A stretch of 64,000 nt of DNA from Avibacterium sp. 21-586 (GCF_026226775.1 NZ_JAKKOD010000002.1:320501-384500); one strand, 5' to 3'. Counted from the first letter of the stretch, positions 33,788 to 45,673 are shown. The notes: generated by a model from the letters alone, not told the origin. Translations and numbers: made by a program.

Positions 33788-34495
33788 ATGGCAAAGCTAT
33801 TAGTGGTTGATGATGATCTGGAATTACTTGAATTATTAGCTGAACTACTTCGAATTGAAGGATTTGAAGTGGAAACGGCAAATAATGGCAAAGTTTGTTT
33901 AGAAAAATTAGATGAAAGTTATCAATTAGTTTTACTGGATATAATGATGCCTGTTTTAAATGGTATTGAGACGTTGAAAAGAATTCGACAGAATTTATCT
34001 ATTCCAGTTATGATGCTTACCGCACGAGGTGATGAGATTGATCGCGTTTTAGGTTTAGAGCTAGGTGCGGATGATTATTTAGCCAAGCCTTTTAATGACC
34101 GAGAATTAGTGGCACGCATTAAGGCAATTTTACGCCGCACAGAATCTCACACTTTGCGCAATGAAGATAATGAGAAAAACGAGCGTCCCACTCAGCTTCA
34201 ATTTGAAGATTTGGTTCTATACCCAAAGCGCCAGCAAGCAATTTATAAAGAGAGAGATCTAGAGCTTACTGGTACAGAATTTGCCCTGTTACAAAGCTTA
34301 ATGTCTAACCCCGGTCAGGCATTATCTCGGGAACATTTAAGCCTAACAGTATTAGGGAAATCGCTTACTCCTTTTGATCGCTCTATTGATATGCATATAT
34401 CTAACTTACGGCGAAAATTACCCAAGCGTAAAAATGACTTACCTTGGTTTAAAACATTGCGTGGAAAAGGTTATTTCTTTGTGGGCGAAAAGTAG
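33788..34495 (+). CDS. cpxR: Response regulator CpxR
   Basis: This 235-residue OmpR-family regulator has a receiver domain with the acidic pocket in VVDDD, phospho-acceptor Asp in LLDIMMP (about 51) and Lys in AKPF. A winged-helix DNA-binding domain with FDRSIDMHISNLRRKL follows. CpxR responds to envelope stress. The ATG at 33,788 has GGAG upstream. An in-frame ATG at 33,773 would add five residues. It is followed 14 bp later by the kinase gene. Confidence 0.92.
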   Translation: MAKLLVVDDDLELLELLAELLRIEGFEVETANNGKVCLEKLDESYQLVLLDIMMPVLNGIETLKRIRQNLSIPVMMLTARGDEIDRVLGLELGADDYLAKPFNDRELVARIKAILRRTESHTLRNEDNEKNERPTQLQFEDLVLYPKRQQAIYKERDLELTGTEFALLQSLMSNPGQALSREHLSLTVLGKSLTPFDRSIDMHISNLRRKLPKRKNDLPWFKTLRGKGYFFVGEK

Positions 34496-34509
34496 GCAGA
34501 TTTTGACCA

Positions 34510-35910
34510 ATGAATATTGCTAAACCCACCTTTCTGAACACATTATCTATCAGAATTTTTGCACTATTCTGGTTAGCCTTTACACTCCTTTTTGCATTGA
34601 TTTTTATGCTACCTTATTTTGATTCAAGAAGCTATTCTAACCTAAATAGCGATGAGATTTCAGGCTATTATGGGGAAATCAGTAACGCAATTCGAACTAA
34701 TCAACTTAGGCACATTTTATCAGGTCTGCCCGTGGTTGCTTTTGATGAGCTTGACGGGATACGCCCCGTTTTAGTGGATGAAGACGGGAATCTTTTTGGT
34801 ACAAGAAAAAAAATAGAAATTTCTGCCATACAACAGTTTATGTATAATACTACTGTATTATCTAGACCCTTAAAAAAGAATTTCTATGATTTACAGGTGG
34901 TTGGCCCCTTTACTGTCCATTTAGAATTGGAGAAAAAAGAAGCGCAATATAAGCTTTATTTTTTGAGTAAAGTGAACCCACAACAAGAAATAGTTTCTTA
35001 TATTTTTGACCGCCCTTATATTGTCATTTTATTTGTAATGTTCATTTCTACTCCCTTGCTATGGTGGTTATCTCGTAGTATTGGGCGACCATTACGTCAA
35101 TTACAACAAGCGGCTAATCACGTGGCATTAGGAAATTTTAAAGTGGACAAATCTTTGGAGACACAAGGAACTTTAGAATTACGCCAAGTTGGACAAAGTT
35201 TTAACCGAATGACAGTTGCGCTTGAAGATTTACTATCAAATCAGCAGACCTTATTATCTTCTATATCACATGAACTTAGAACGCCTCTCACCCGATTACA
35301 GCTAGCCTTAGCTTTGTTAAGGCGTAGGATTGGTCATAATGCAGAGATAGAGCGCATTGAAAAAGAGGCTATTAGACTAGATGAAATGATAAATGATTTA
35401 TTATTACTTTCTCGTCAACAGCTAAATAGCCATATGTTGCGTGAAATTTTTCCAATTTCTGACATTTGGCAAGAGATTATTAAAGATAATCAATTTGAGG
35501 CAGAACAGCGTCAATTACAATTTAAAGTACATTTATTGATCAATAATCCAGCTAAATATTACATTAATGGAAATAAAACCTTGCTTTGTAGTGCAGTGGA
35601 AAATGTATTACGTAATGCGCTGAAATATACGAAATCAAAAATTGAGACGACTATTTTTATTGAATCAGATATGCTTGTCATCGCAATTGATGATGATGGA
35701 GATGGCGTTCCTGATTCAGAATATAGTAATATTTTTAAACCATTTTATCGTATTGATGAGGCGAGGACGAGAGAAACAGGCGGTACGGGGCTAGGTCTTG
35801 CAATTGTAGCAAACGTCATTAATGAGCACCAAGGATACGTGATTGCGAGACATAGTGAATTAGGTGGGTTAAGAATCAAGCTTTCCTTACCTTTATGGAT
35901 TTTCGAATAA
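34510..35910 (+). CDS. cpxA: Sensor histidine kinase CpxA
   Basis: This 466-residue membrane kinase has transmembrane helices at about 15-37 and 168-190 around a periplasmic sensor domain. A HAMP region follows, then the H-box SISHELRTPLTRLQ, N-box VENVLRNALKY and G-boxes DDDGDGVP and GGTGLGLAI. The partner CpxR is directly upstream. It is the envelope-stress sensor of the Cpx system, and its phosphatase/kinase motifs are all present. Confidence 0.92.
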   Translation: MNIAKPTFLNTLSIRIFALFWLAFTLLFALIFMLPYFDSRSYSNLNSDEISGYYGEISNAIRTNQLRHILSGLPVVAFDELDGIRPVLVDEDGNLFGTRKKIEISAIQQFMYNTTVLSRPLKKNFYDLQVVGPFTVHLELEKKEAQYKLYFLSKVNPQQEIVSYIFDRPYIVILFVMFISTPLLWWLSRSIGRPLRQLQQAANHVALGNFKVDKSLETQGTLELRQVGQSFNRMTVALEDLLSNQQTLLSSISHELRTPLTRLQLALALLRRRIGHNAEIERIEKEAIRLDEMINDLLLLSRQQLNSHMLREIFPISDIWQEIIKDNQFEAEQRQLQFKVHLLINNPAKYYINGNKTLLCSAVENVLRNALKYTKSKIETTIFIESDMLVIAIDDDGDGVPDSEYSNIFKPFYRIDEARTRETGGTGLGLAIVANVINEHQGYVIARHSELGGLRIKLSLPLWIFE

Positions 35911-35964
35911 TTTCGATGAACTTTTTCTTTACTTTTATCAAATATAGATTAAAATAGCCGACCT

Positions 35965-36195
35965 ATTTTGTGCACTGCACAAATTATGATGGTGCTTACC
36001 AATATCAAGCCCCGTCCAAGACCGTAGGCGAAATGATGCGAATCATTTCTTAATTTTAACGCCTGCGTAGATGGTGGACAGACAGAATTTTCTGCTTCTG
36101 GACACCTTAGCCTCAAAAAAGAAATTGCCTTGCAGTAAAAGTGCGGTTGATTTTTTGAGATTTTTTAGAAGTTCCGCTTAGGCGGAGTGTATCAG
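35965..36195 (+). promoter_or_regulatory. L10 (rplJ) leader region
   Basis: The 298 bp before rplJ contain a GC-richer folded-looking segment (about 35,990-36,110) with ACCAATATCAAGCCCCGTCC and a later GGTGGACAGACAG. It resembles the untranslated L10 leader that ribosomal protein L10 (with L7/L12) binds to repress its own operon. An uptake signal lies at about 36,139. Confidence 0.65.
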
Positions 36196-36208
36196 GAGCT
36201 AACAGCCA

Positions 36209-36700
36209 ATGGCATTAAATCTTCAAGACAAACAAGCAATTGTTGCTGAAGTAAATGAAGCAGCCAAAGGTGCCCTATCAGCAGTTATCGCGGATTCTCG
36301 TGGTGTAACCGTTGATAAAATGACTGAATTACGTAAAGCAGCTCGTGAAGCTGGTGTTTCAATGCGTGTTGTGCGTAACACTTTATTACGCCGTGCAGTT
36401 GAAGGCACTGATTACGAATGCTTAAAAGATGCGTTTGTAGGTCCAACACTTATCGCATTCTCTACTGAACACCCAGGTGCAGCAGCACGTTTGTTCAAAG
36501 ATTTTGCAAAAGCAAATGATAAGTTTGAAATTAAAGGTGCAGCCTTTGAAGGTAAGATCCAAGATGTTGAATTCTTAGCAACATTACCGACTTACGAAGA
36601 AGCAATTGCACGTTTAATGGGTACAATGAAAGAAGCTGCGGCAGGCAAACTTGTTCGCACTCTTGCAGCATTACGCGACAAATTACAAGAAGCAGCTTAA
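36209..36700 (+). CDS. rplJ: 50S ribosomal protein L10
   Basis: This 163-residue L10 has the usual N-terminal [21 protein letters not shown] and C-terminal L7/L12-binding helix ([16 protein letters not shown]). It forms the stalk base on the large subunit. It is followed by rplL. In this lineage rplJL is not linked to rplKA upstream (cpxA precedes) or to rpoBC downstream, unlike E. coli. Confidence 0.97.
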   Translation: MALNLQDKQAIVAEVNEAAKGALSAVIADSRGVTVDKMTELRKAAREAGVSMRVVRNTLLRRAVEGTDYECLKDAFVGPTLIAFSTEHPGAAARLFKDFAKANDKFEIKGAAFEGKIQDVEFLATLPTYEEAIARLMGTMKEAAAGKLVRTLAALRDKLQEAA

Positions 36701-36751
36701 TCAAAGCGTTTCTTACCAGGTTTAACTTATTTACTTTAGGAATTGATTGTT

Positions 36752-37123
36752 ATGTCATTAACTAACGAACAAATTATTGAAGCGATTGCTTCTAAATCAG
36801 TAACTGAAATCGTAGAATTAATCTCTGCGATGGAAGAAAAATTCGGTGTTTCAGCAGCAGCGGCTGCAGTAGCAGTAGCGGCTGGCGGTGATGCGGGTGC
36901 AGCAGAAGAGAAAACTGAATTCGATGTAGTTCTTGCAGCAGCAGGTGCTAACAAAGTAGCAGTTATCAAAGCAGTACGTGGTGCAACTGGCTTAGGCTTA
37001 AAAGAAGCTAAAGACTTAGTTGAATCTGCTCCAGCAACCTTAAAAGAAGGTGTAGCTAAAGCTGAAGCTGAAGCACTTAAGAAAGAATTAGAAGAAGCTG
37101 GTGCACAAGTAGAAATCAAATAA
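36752..37123 (+). CDS. rplL: 50S ribosomal protein L7/L12
   Basis: This 123-residue stalk protein has an Ala/Gly-rich hinge near residues 35-52 and the conserved C-terminal domain [23 protein letters not shown]. The ATG at 36,752 is preceded by AGGA at good spacing. A TTG nine bases upstream is in frame but unlikely. A terminator follows the gene at once. Confidence 0.96.
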   Translation: MSLTNEQIIEAIASKSVTEIVELISAMEEKFGVSAAAAAVAVAAGGDAGAAEEKTEFDVVLAAAGANKVAVIKAVRGATGLGLKEAKDLVESAPATLKEGVAKAEAEALKKELEEAGAQVEIK

Positions 37124-37154
37124 TTTTGATTTTTCTGCGACCAATTCTGGTTCT

Positions 37155-37185
37155 AAAAACCCCGATAGCGATATCGGGGTTTTTT
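37155..37185 (+). terminator. Intrinsic terminator of rplJL
   Basis: CCCCGATA (37,160-37,167) pairs with TATCGGGG (37,172-37,179), followed by a run of T and preceded by A residues. Confidence 0.9.
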
Positions 37186-37662
37186 GTATGTTAAAAATAG
37201 TTTTAGAATTATATTGTATTTAATGAAATTAGATGATTTACTATAGATGATATTAGATAAGGGATAGCCCTAGATAATAATCTAAATTACTCTTAACTCA
37301 TTGTTGCAAAATAGAAATTTGGGGCAATAACTTTCTCTGCTTTTGCGATAAAATAAGGTCGCAGAATTAGGCGATATGTACAGTAAATTTGTTACAGAAT
37401 ATGCAATTACTTCGGGCTCAAAAAATAAATTTTTCTGCATTGATTGCTTAATAAAGAAAACCCATTTTATGACTGACATAGCAACAAGACTATATAGGTA
37501 ATGATAGAGGGGAAAGTATAATCATCAACATGATATTGGAATACTTTCAAGTGCGGTACTTTTCTCTTGACTTTTTATTTCTCACAGATCTTTGGTTAAA
37601 TATTCATTCTATGCTAGGCTTATCACGATTTTTATTAATCGTTATAAGGGAAATAATTTACT
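37186..37662. other. Intergenic stretch without a recognisable gene
   Basis: About 480 bp of AT-rich DNA lie between the rplL terminator and the Kef-type gene. One uptake signal is present at about 37,549. Short open frames here have no recognisable features, and I see no tRNA fold. Confidence 0.6.
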
Positions 37663-39534
37663 ATGACATCATTACTCATTTCTGCGTTTATCTATCTATT
37701 TGCCGCAGTGGTGGCAGTGCCAATTTCCAAGCGATTAGGATTAGGCTCGGTGCTAGGTTATTTGTTGGCAGGGGTGGCGATTGGGCCGATTTTAGGCTTA
37801 GTCGGGCAGGAAGCAGAACGCGTGCAACACGTTGCTGAATTTGGCGTAGTGATGATGTTATTTTTAATCGGTTTAGAACTTGATCCTAAAATGCTATGGG
37901 CATTGCGCACCAAATTGCTCGGCTTGGGTGGCTTGCAGGTTATTCTATCTATTGGCGCAATAGCTGGAATCGCTCATCTTTTTGATTTTAGTTGGCAAAT
38001 GAGTATTGCCATTGGCTGTGTGTTGGCGGTGTCGTCCACCGCGATTGTATTGCAAACCTTAGGGGAAAAGCATTTACTTAATAGTCCAGGCGGGCAAAGC
38101 AGCTTTTCCGTGCTTTTATTCCAAGATATTGCAATTATTCCGATTTTAGCTTTCTTGCCAATGCTTGCTTCGCCTGAATTGATCGATAGTTTGCATAGTG
38201 CAGAGCAACATTCAGGCAATTTATTAGATGGCGTGAATAATTATGTAAAAACACTGATAACTTTTAGCGTTATCGGCTCAATTATTTTTGGAGGCTATTT
38301 TCTTGCCCGTCCTATTTTTCGCTATATTGCTGCGTCAAGAATGCGTGAAATTTTCACTGCATTTGCTTTAGCACTGGTGATTGGGATTGCTGCAATGATG
38401 TCGGCGATCGGTCTTTCGCCTGCTTTAGGCACATTCTTAGCGGGGGTGGTATTGGCAAATAGCGAATATCGCCACGAGCTAGAAAGTAATCTTGAGCCTT
38501 TCAAAGGCTTATTGCTTGGTTTGTTTTTCATCACCGTAGGTGCAGATATTAATTTTAGCTTATTATTCAATGACTTTACGCTGATTTTAGGCATTACGCT
38601 ATTATTTATTCTCATCAAAGCCATTCTTTTATGGGGATTGGGGTTACTCTTCCGTTTGGATCGCCTTAATCGAAATTTATTCGCCTTAAGCCTTGCTCCT
38701 GCGGGGGAGTTTGGCTTTGTGTTACTTTCTTTCAGCCAACAAAACGGTATTTTACCGAGAGAAATCACCGACAAATTATTGCTTGCCGTAGCGATTTCAA
38801 TGTTGCTCACGCCTTTCTTGTTTATTGCTTATGATAAACTGATTGTACCGCGTGCAAGCCACCAACAACAGCACGAAAACGACACGATTAAAGATCAAAA
38901 TGACGTACTCATTATCGGTCACGGACGTTACGGGCAAATTATCAGTGGAATGTTAATGAGTTGCGGCTACAAGCCGACAGTTATTGACTATGATGCTACT
39001 TTGGTGGAGGGGCTATCACGTTTTGGTTTAAAAACCTATTTTGGTGATGGCTCACGCTCTGACTTGTTGGAAACTGCAGGTATTGCGAAAGCAAAATTAT
39101 TGGTCATTGCGCTTGATGACAAAGAACAGGCCATACAGATTGCACATTTTGCCCATCATTTTTACCCGAATTTACCGATTATTACCCGCGCTTATGATCG
39201 CTTGCATGTTTATGATTTGTACCGTGCTGGTGCAAGAAATATTGTACGAGAAACCTTCGACTCCGCTATTCGCAGTGGTCGTTTAGCCCTAGAGCAGCTT
39301 GGAATGGACAAAGAAAAAGCCAAGCACATTGCAGAATTTTATTATCACCGCGATCGCCACGGCTTAGCCGAAATGGCAAGCCTTTACGATCCTGAAATTT
39401 CCGTATTTAGCAACGAACGAATGATCGCTCGCGCCAAAGAACTTGAGCAAGAAACCAAGTCGATGATGCTAATCTTGCTTGCTGGCGGTGAAGTGGATTG
39501 GAAACCCGGGGAAGAGAATCGAGCGGGGGAGTAA
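37663..39534 (+). CDS. Kef-type potassium/proton antiporter (CPA2 family)
   Basis: This 623-residue protein has about 12 transmembrane helices in residues 1-390 and a RCK-N domain from about 410 (VLIIGHGRYGQIISGMLM, a Rossmann fold). Conserved blocks include FLIGLELDPK in the fifth segment and FGDGSRSDLLETAG in the RCK domain. KefB and KefC efflux potassium under electrophile stress, gated by glutathione adducts. I do not choose between B and C. No kefF/kefG ancillary gene is adjacent. A 540-bp gap precedes the gene. Confidence 0.85.
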   Translation: MTSLLISAFIYLFAAVVAVPISKRLGLGSVLGYLLAGVAIGPILGLVGQEAERVQHVAEFGVVMMLFLIGLELDPKMLWALRTKLLGLGGLQVILSIGAIAGIAHLFDFSWQMSIAIGCVLAVSSTAIVLQTLGEKHLLNSPGGQSSFSVLLFQDIAIIPILAFLPMLASPELIDSLHSAEQHSGNLLDGVNNYVKTLITFSVIGSIIFGGYFLARPIFRYIAASRMREIFTAFALALVIGIAAMMSAIGLSPALGTFLAGVVLANSEYRHELESNLEPFKGLLLGLFFITVGADINFSLLFNDFTLILGITLLFILIKAILLWGLGLLFRLDRLNRNLFALSLAPAGEFGFVLLSFSQQNGILPREITDKLLLAVAISMLLTPFLFIAYDKLIVPRASHQQQHENDTIKDQNDVLIIGHGRYGQIISGMLMSCGYKPTVIDYDATLVEGLSRFGLKTYFGDGSRSDLLETAGIAKAKLLVIALDDKEQAIQIAHFAHHFYPNLPIITRAYDRLHVYDLYRAGARNIVRETFDSAIRSGRLALEQLGMDKEKAKHIAEFYYHRDRHGLAEMASLYDPEISVFSNERMIARAKELEQETKSMMLILLAGGEVDWKPGEENRAGE

Positions 39535-39583
39535 CTAAGTGCGGTGCGTTTTCTCATACTTTTACAAGACTTAAGGATAAACA

Positions 39584-40009
39584 ATGGATTTTACAATTGA
39601 ACCAATGCAATTAAGTCATTACGAATCAGTTTATCAACTGTGGCAAAGTATTGATGGAATGGATCTCAATCCTCTTGATGATAATCCTGATGCAATAGGT
39701 GAATTTCTACGTTTTAACCCTGATTTGAATTATGTAGCAGTACATAATAAACAAGTCGTCGGTGTGATTATGTGTGGTTTTGACGGGCGGCGTGCGACAA
39801 TCTACCATACTGCAGTAGCACAAAATCAGCAAGGTAAAGGAATTGGAAAAGCGTTAGTTCAACATTTAGAACAAGCCCTTGCTAAGAAAAAAATTACAAA
39901 AGGGCGTTTGTTAGCTTTTAGCCATAATCAACAAGCCACTCAATTCTGGCAACAACAAGGCTGGGTGCTACAAACGCATTTAAATTATTTTTCTAAAAAT
40001 TTACTTTGA
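39584..40009 (+). CDS. GNAT family N-acetyltransferase
   Basis: This 141-residue GNAT enzyme has the acetyl-CoA-binding motif QNQQGKGIGKALVQHLEQAL at about 83-102 and the QFWQQQGWV segment near the C-terminus. The substrate is unknown. It ends 9 bp inside the convergent copper chaperone gene. The start has AAGGA upstream. Confidence 0.88.
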   Translation: MDFTIEPMQLSHYESVYQLWQSIDGMDLNPLDDNPDAIGEFLRFNPDLNYVAVHNKQVVGVIMCGFDGRRATIYHTAVAQNQQGKGIGKALVQHLEQALAKKKITKGRLLAFSHNQQATQFWQQQGWVLQTHLNYFSKNLL

Positions 40010-40414
40010 TTGAGTCGTAGCTTCAACCGCCACCACTTCCCCATTATCAAAAAACAGCTTGAACGGGAAAGTTTTGTCTTGTTGGATTGGCTGGGTGAGA
40101 TCGAAAACCATAATGTGTAAACCACCGCGTTTTAGGCTGATGCTTTGCTTGGCGGGGATTTCAATGCCATTGAGTGCGTGCATTTTGCCGTTGTGTATTC
40201 CGTGTAATTCTAGGCGCGCGGGCTGTTGGCTTTCGGCAAAAAGCAGATTAACAGTTTCATTGCCAGTGTTTTGCAGCTGCATAAAGATCGCGCTTGGTTG
40301 CCCTGCTTTTTCTGTAGGGAAGATGGTGGCTTGGCTCGCGATAATCTCCGCTTGGGCAATGAGTGGGAAAAGTGCGGTGCAAATTAAGCCGATTTTTTTC
40401 ATCGTGTTCATTGG
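40001..40414 (-). CDS. PCu(A)C periplasmic copper chaperone
   Basis: This secreted protein of about 137 residues has signal peptide MKKIGLICTALFPLIAQA. Its ligands fit the copper-binding pattern H-x10-M-x21-H-x-M, in HGIHNGKMHAL and GLHIMVFDL. Such chaperones deliver Cu(I) to cytochrome oxidase. I start at the ATG at 40,414 (MNTMKK). The longer frame to 40,462 adds a non-signal extension. It is convergent with the GNAT gene. Confidence 0.85.
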   Translation of the reverse strand, partial: PMNTMKKIGLICTALFPLIAQAEIIASQATIFPTEKAGQPSAIFMQLQNTGNETVNLLFAESQQPARLELHGIHNGKMHALNGIEIPAKQSISLKRGGLHIMVFDLTQPIQQDKTFPFKLFFDNGEVVAVEATTQSK

Positions 40415-40692
40415 ATTCTCCTTTTTATTAAAATAGATTGAAATAAAACCGCCAGATTGCAAGGTCTGTGGCTTGTTTAGAATAACTAAACTTTACCATA
40501 TTCACCTTGTTCTCACAAAAAATAGCCTCCAGCTCAAATACAAAATAAATTATCAACAGACCCTAGCAAGAATTTGTCATTTTGCTTTCATTTCTTGTTT
40601 GCCTTTTAAAGCAAGGCGAAAAATGCTATATTGCTCCAGTTTTTGAGAGATTCTCGCCCACATAACAATTTTCATACAACATTCATAGCAAA

Positions 40693-41304
40693 ATGGCAGA
40701 TTATTACGACATCACCCTTGCTCTTGCTGGTGTATGCCAAGCGGCAACGCTAGTAAAACAATTCGCTCATCATGGCAATGCCGATAGTTCGGCCTTCAAC
40801 GCCAGCCTACAAAGCTTATTACAAACTTCGCCTGAAAATACTTTGGCGGTTTATGGCGGTGAGGCGGCAAACTTGAAAGTAGGCTTGCAAACCTTGATGG
40901 AACAGCTAAATGGCAGAGATGCGGAGTTAACTCGCTACTGGGTGAGCTTGCTGGCGTTGGAAGGCAAGCTGAGTAAATCGCCAAAAGCAAAGACTGAATT
41001 GGCGCAACGCATCGCCTATTTGCCTTCACAGCTGAATTTTTATGATTTGCTTGATGAGCAGATGATAAGCAATCTCGCTAGTATTTATGTAGACGTCATA
41101 AGCCCGTTAGGTAGCCGTATCCAGGTACTTGGGGCGCCAGATTATTTGCAGCAACAAGGCATTCAACACCGTATTCGCGCAAGTCTATTAGCAGGTATTC
41201 GCTCGGCGGTGCTATGGCGTCAAGTGGGCGGCAAAAAATATCAATTTCTTTTTTCCCGTGGCAAAATCGCCACAACGGCACAACAAATTTACTCAACCCT
41301 TTAG
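40693..41304 (+). CDS. hflD: HflD family protein
   Basis: This 203-residue all-helical membrane-associated protein of the HflD family is named in E. coli for effects on lambda lysogeny through CII. N-terminus [21 protein letters not shown] and the internal [26 protein letters not shown] match the family. It sits 12 bp before purB, the conserved order. The usual upstream gene mnmA is absent here. Confidence 0.9.
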   Translation: MADYYDITLALAGVCQAATLVKQFAHHGNADSSAFNASLQSLLQTSPENTLAVYGGEAANLKVGLQTLMEQLNGRDAELTRYWVSLLALEGKLSKSPKAKTELAQRIAYLPSQLNFYDLLDEQMISNLASIYVDVISPLGSRIQVLGAPDYLQQQGIQHRIRASLLAGIRSAVLWRQVGGKKYQFLFSRGKIATTAQQIYSTL

Positions 41305-42684
<1,380 letters not shown>

Positions 42685-42695
42685 TTGGGTTTCCC

Positions 42696-42731
42696 CCAAA
42701 GGTGGGGTAATGATTATTACACTACCTTTGG
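42696..42731. repeat. Imperfect inverted repeat between purB and cysE
   Basis: CCAAAGGT at the left end pairs with ACCTTTGG at the right, and inner GTAAT pairs with ATTAC, with a 3-bp internal mismatch. It may act as a bidirectional terminator although no T run follows directly. Confidence 0.55.
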
Positions 42732-42753
42732 CGTTTAGCAATAATGACATTAA

Positions 42754-43551
42754 TTAGATATTTAAGTTTATTTTATCATCAATAAAGCATTGATTCATTT
42801 CGAAAGCAGGTTTAGCATCTTTGTGTTTGCTAATCGTTTTTGAAGGAATACCTGCCACAGTAGTATATTCTGGGACCGGTTGTAATACGACTGAATTTGC
42901 TCCTATCTTGGCGTAGCGTCCTATTTCAATATTACCGAGAATCTTGGCTCCAGCACCAATCATTACACCTTCCCGTACTTTGGGGTGGCGATCTCCCGAT
43001 TCTTTACCTGTTCCGCCTAGTGTAACGCCTTGTAAAATGGAGACATCATTTTCTACTATAGAGGTTTCACCAATGACAATTCCTGTGGCGTGATCGAACA
43101 TAATTCCACATCCGATTCTTGCCGCAGGGTGTATGTCCACATCAAATGCAACAGAGATCTCGTTTTGTAGATAGATAGCGAGAGCTTGACGGTTTTTCCT
43201 CCATAGATAATGCGTAATACGGTAACTTTGTAACGCTTGGAAACCTTTTAAATAGAGTAATGGAGTAGTCCATAATTCGACAGCAGGATCTCGTTGTCGT
43301 ACTGCTCGAATATCACAAGCCGCACTACTAATAATATCTGGTTCAGCTTGGTAGGCTTCCTCGATAATTTCTCTTAATGCAATAGCAGGCATAATAGGAT
43401 TGGCCAATTTATTGGCGAGAATATAACTCAAAGCATTGCCGAGATTTTGATGTTTTAGGATAGTAGAATGAAAAAAACTGGCGAGCATGGGTTCACACTC
43501 TGTCAGTTCCTTTGCTTCTTGGCGTAATAAATTCCAAACTTCAGCAGCCAT
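42754..43551 (-). CDS. cysE: Serine O-acetyltransferase
   Basis: This enzyme of about 265 residues makes O-acetylserine for cysteine synthesis. It has an N-terminal helical domain (CEPMLASFFHSTILKHQNLG) and a left-handed hexapeptide-repeat domain (IHPAARIGCGIMFDHATGIV, GVTLGGTGKESGDRHPKVREGV). The sequence is very close to the Haemophilus CysE I remember. I take the ATG at 43,551. A longer frame to 43,578 reaches into gpsA. The C-terminus ends NLNI, suitable for docking into cysteine synthase. Confidence 0.95.
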   Translation of the reverse strand: MAAEVWNLLRQEAKELTECEPMLASFFHSTILKHQNLGNALSYILANKLANPIMPAIALREIIEEAYQAEPDIISSAACDIRAVRQRDPAVELWTTPLLYLKGFQALQSYRITHYLWRKNRQALAIYLQNEISVAFDVDIHPAARIGCGIMFDHATGIVIGETSIVENDVSILQGVTLGGTGKESGDRHPKVREGVMIGAGAKILGNIEIGRYAKIGANSVVLQPVPEYTTVAGIPSKTISKHKDAKPAFEMNQCFIDDKINLNI

Positions 43552-43552
43552 T

Positions 43553-44566
43553 TTATTCTCCTTTACGTGCTCGGCCAAGTAGACTTAATGCTACATCTTG
43601 AGCATTTTTACCACAGAATAATACTTGATAGATCTGTTCGGTGATGGGCATTTCAATACCTTGTTGCTGTGCGAGTAGATAAGCTTCTTTAGTATTATAA
43701 AAACCTTCTACTACTTGGCCTATTTCAGTTAGCGCTTGATCTGTCGTTTTACCTTGACCTAGCATAACGCCAAAACGACGATTACGAGATTGATTATCGG
43801 TGCAGGTTAGCACTAAATCACCTAATCCTGACATCCCCATAAAAGTGTTTGGGTTTGCCCCTAATGACTCGCCTAATCGACTAATTTCGGCTAACCCACG
43901 AGTGATTAACGCCGTGCGAGCATTTGCTCCAAAGCCCATCCCATCTGACATTCCAGCACCAATCGCAATAACGTTTTTCAGTGCCCCACCAATTTGGACG
44001 CCTATCATATCGTGATTAATGTAAACACGAAAGTGCTTACTACAATGAATACGAGCTTGAAATTCCTCAGCAAAGTCTTGATCGTGTGAAGCAAGGGCAA
44101 TTGCGGTAGGCAAACCTGCAGCTAATTCTTTGGCAAAAGTAGGGCCTGAAAGCACGGCAAGAGGATATTGCGAGCCAAATTTCTCTTCTACAACCTGTTG
44201 TAGCAATCGTCCTGTATCGCGCTCTAATCCTTTTGTTGCCCATACGATCCTGTGATGAGGGTGTAAGTGCGGTTGAATTTTGTCAAGTACGTCACCAAAA
44301 ACATGACTAGGTACAACGATTAATAAATCGCGTGATTTTTTCACCGCACTAGCTAAATTACCTTCAATTTCAAGCGTGCTAGGGAAAGGTATATTCGGTA
44401 AAAAGGCTTGGTTGTTGCGTTCTTCATCTAGACGTTGCATATGTTTTAGATCGTGCCCCCAAAGATAGGTGGGAGAATTGTTACGAGAAAAACTAATTGC
44501 CAATGCTGTACCGTAAGATCCTGCGCCGATGACGGTAATAGGTGAATTTGAGATGCTGTCGTACAT
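43553..44566 (-). CDS. gpsA: Glycerol-3-phosphate dehydrogenase [NAD(P)+]
   Basis: This 337-residue enzyme reduces dihydroxyacetone phosphate to sn-glycerol-3-phosphate for phospholipid synthesis. NAD-binding [13 protein letters not shown] is at about 13-25, and conserved [15 protein letters not shown] and [15 protein letters not shown] with the catalytic Lys are present. It is followed by cysE. secB and yibN lie upstream, as in E. coli. Confidence 0.95.
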   Translation of the reverse strand: MYDSISNSPITVIGAGSYGTALAISFSRNNSPTYLWGHDLKHMQRLDEERNNQAFLPNIPFPSTLEIEGNLASAVKKSRDLLIVVPSHVFGDVLDKIQPHLHPHHRIVWATKGLERDTGRLLQQVVEEKFGSQYPLAVLSGPTFAKELAAGLPTAIALASHDQDFAEEFQARIHCSKHFRVYINHDMIGVQIGGALKNVIAIGAGMSDGMGFGANARTALITRGLAEISRLGESLGANPNTFMGMSGLGDLVLTCTDNQSRNRRFGVMLGQGKTTDQALTEIGQVVEGFYNTKEAYLLAQQQGIEMPITEQIYQVLFCGKNAQDVALSLLGRARKGE

Positions 44567-44671
44567 TAATAAGGCTCCCCATCATCAATATAAAGATGAA
44601 TAATACTCTAGTGTTTTGCACCTTGAGTTTAACTTAGTTAGATTTGACTGGGAATAACTGTTAATTAAAGA

Positions 44672-44692
44672 AAGTGGGCATTTTGCCCACTT
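44672..44692 (-). terminator. Intrinsic hairpin after secB
   Basis: AAGTGGGCA pairs with TGCCCACTT around a 3-base loop, 10 bp after the secB stop. It would end the yibN-secB transcript or separate it from gpsA. Confidence 0.75.
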
Positions 44693-44701
44693 CATTATTG
44701 A

Positions 44702-45208
44702 TTAATTAACCTTTTCAGGTGGTTCACTTTGTGCTTGTTCCGTTTGTTGACGCTCTAAATATTCCATAAAGAGCGCATCAAAGTTTACAGGAGAAAGATT
44801 TAATGGTGGGAATGTGCCACGGTTTACAAGGCTTGCAATTAATTCTCGCGCATAAGGGAAAAGCATATTTGGGCATTGTGAGGTTAAGCAATGGGCAAGT
44901 TGAACGCCTTCAAGACCACTCACAGTAAATACGCCTGCTTGTTTTACTTCACAAATAAATGCGACATCTCCGCTTTCTTCAAGGGTGGTTTCGGTGGAAA
45001 TGTTTAAACAAATTTCATAAAGATCTTCACCTAATTCAACCACTTCTGTGTTTAAGTCAAAAGAAAGCTGAGGTTTCCACTCTTGTTGGAAAATATGTGG
45101 AAGATTTGGTGCCTCAAAAGACACATCTTTAATATAGATGCGCTGAATTTGTAATACGGCTTCTGTTGCTTGTGCTTCTGTTGCAACTTCTTGATTTTGC
45201 TCAGTCAT
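44702..45208 (-). CDS. secB: Protein-export chaperone SecB
   Basis: This 168-residue tetrameric cytosolic chaperone hands unfolded preproteins to SecA. The conserved blocks [24 protein letters not shown] and [36 protein letters not shown] are present. It lies between yibN and gpsA. The Glu/Gln-rich C-terminal tail is usual. Length is slightly greater than E. coli SecB (155). Confidence 0.96.
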   Translation of the reverse strand: MTEQNQEVATEAQATEAVLQIQRIYIKDVSFEAPNLPHIFQQEWKPQLSFDLNTEVVELGEDLYEICLNISTETTLEESGDVAFICEVKQAGVFTVSGLEGVQLAHCLTSQCPNMLFPYARELIASLVNRGTFPPLNLSPVNFDALFMEYLERQQTEQAQSEPPEKVN

Positions 45209-45226
45209 TTTCTATTCCTCTGTGAG

Positions 45227-45673
45227 TTATTTATCTTTTTTCACTAATGGTAAATTCGCTGAACGCCAACCAGCGATACCTTCTTTTAATATGTACACGT
45301 TGTTAAATCCTTGTTTAACTAATAGATCTGCAGATGCTCCTGCAGTCATACCTGTTGCACAAACCAATACCAGAGGTGTTTCTTTATGATGCTCAATTTT
45401 ACCGATATTTTGGTTTTTAATCTCACTCGGTAATAAATGGACGCTGTGGATAATATGTCCACGATCAAATTCGTCAAGGGTTCGCACATCAATTACGACA
45501 GCATCTTGATTATTAATTAGGCTAACTAATTGTGAGTTATCAATAGTTTTTACTTTTGATGTGATGGCTTTGAAATAGGTGTAAATTACCATAACAAATA
45601 CTGCGATCCAAGCAATAACCATTAATGTATGATGTTTGACAAACTCGGTTGCCATAGGAATAAATTCTTGCAT
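45227..45673 (-). CDS. yibN: Membrane-anchored rhodanese-like protein YibN
   Basis: This 148-residue protein has an N-terminal transmembrane helix (about 15-33) and a rhodanese domain with [20 protein letters not shown]. The active-site Cys is in [13 protein letters not shown]. The likely role is sulfur transfer or membrane protein quality control. It is 18 bp before secB. The order yibN-secB-gpsA-cysE is conserved in gammaproteobacteria. Confidence 0.88.
   Translation of the reverse strand: MQEFIPMATEFVKHHTLMVIAWIAVFVMVIYTYFKAITSKVKTIDNSQLVSLINNQDAVVIDVRTLDEFDRGHIIHSVHLLPSEIKNQNIGKIEHHKETPLVLVCATGMTAGASADLLVKQGFNNVYILKEGIAGWRSANLPLVKKDK

Noticed and set aside
36736-37119. Long minus-strand open frame opposite rplL
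   Set aside because: It is the antisense shadow of an Ala-rich, codon-biased ribosomal protein gene and has no ribosome binding site.
36209-37123. rplJL separated from rplKA and rpoBC as a rearrangement
   Set aside because: I recall the same separation in Haemophilus influenzae, so it is normal for the family.
37282-37479. 65-residue frame in the gap after rplL
   Set aside because: It is AT-rich with no start signal or domain and is probably a chance frame.
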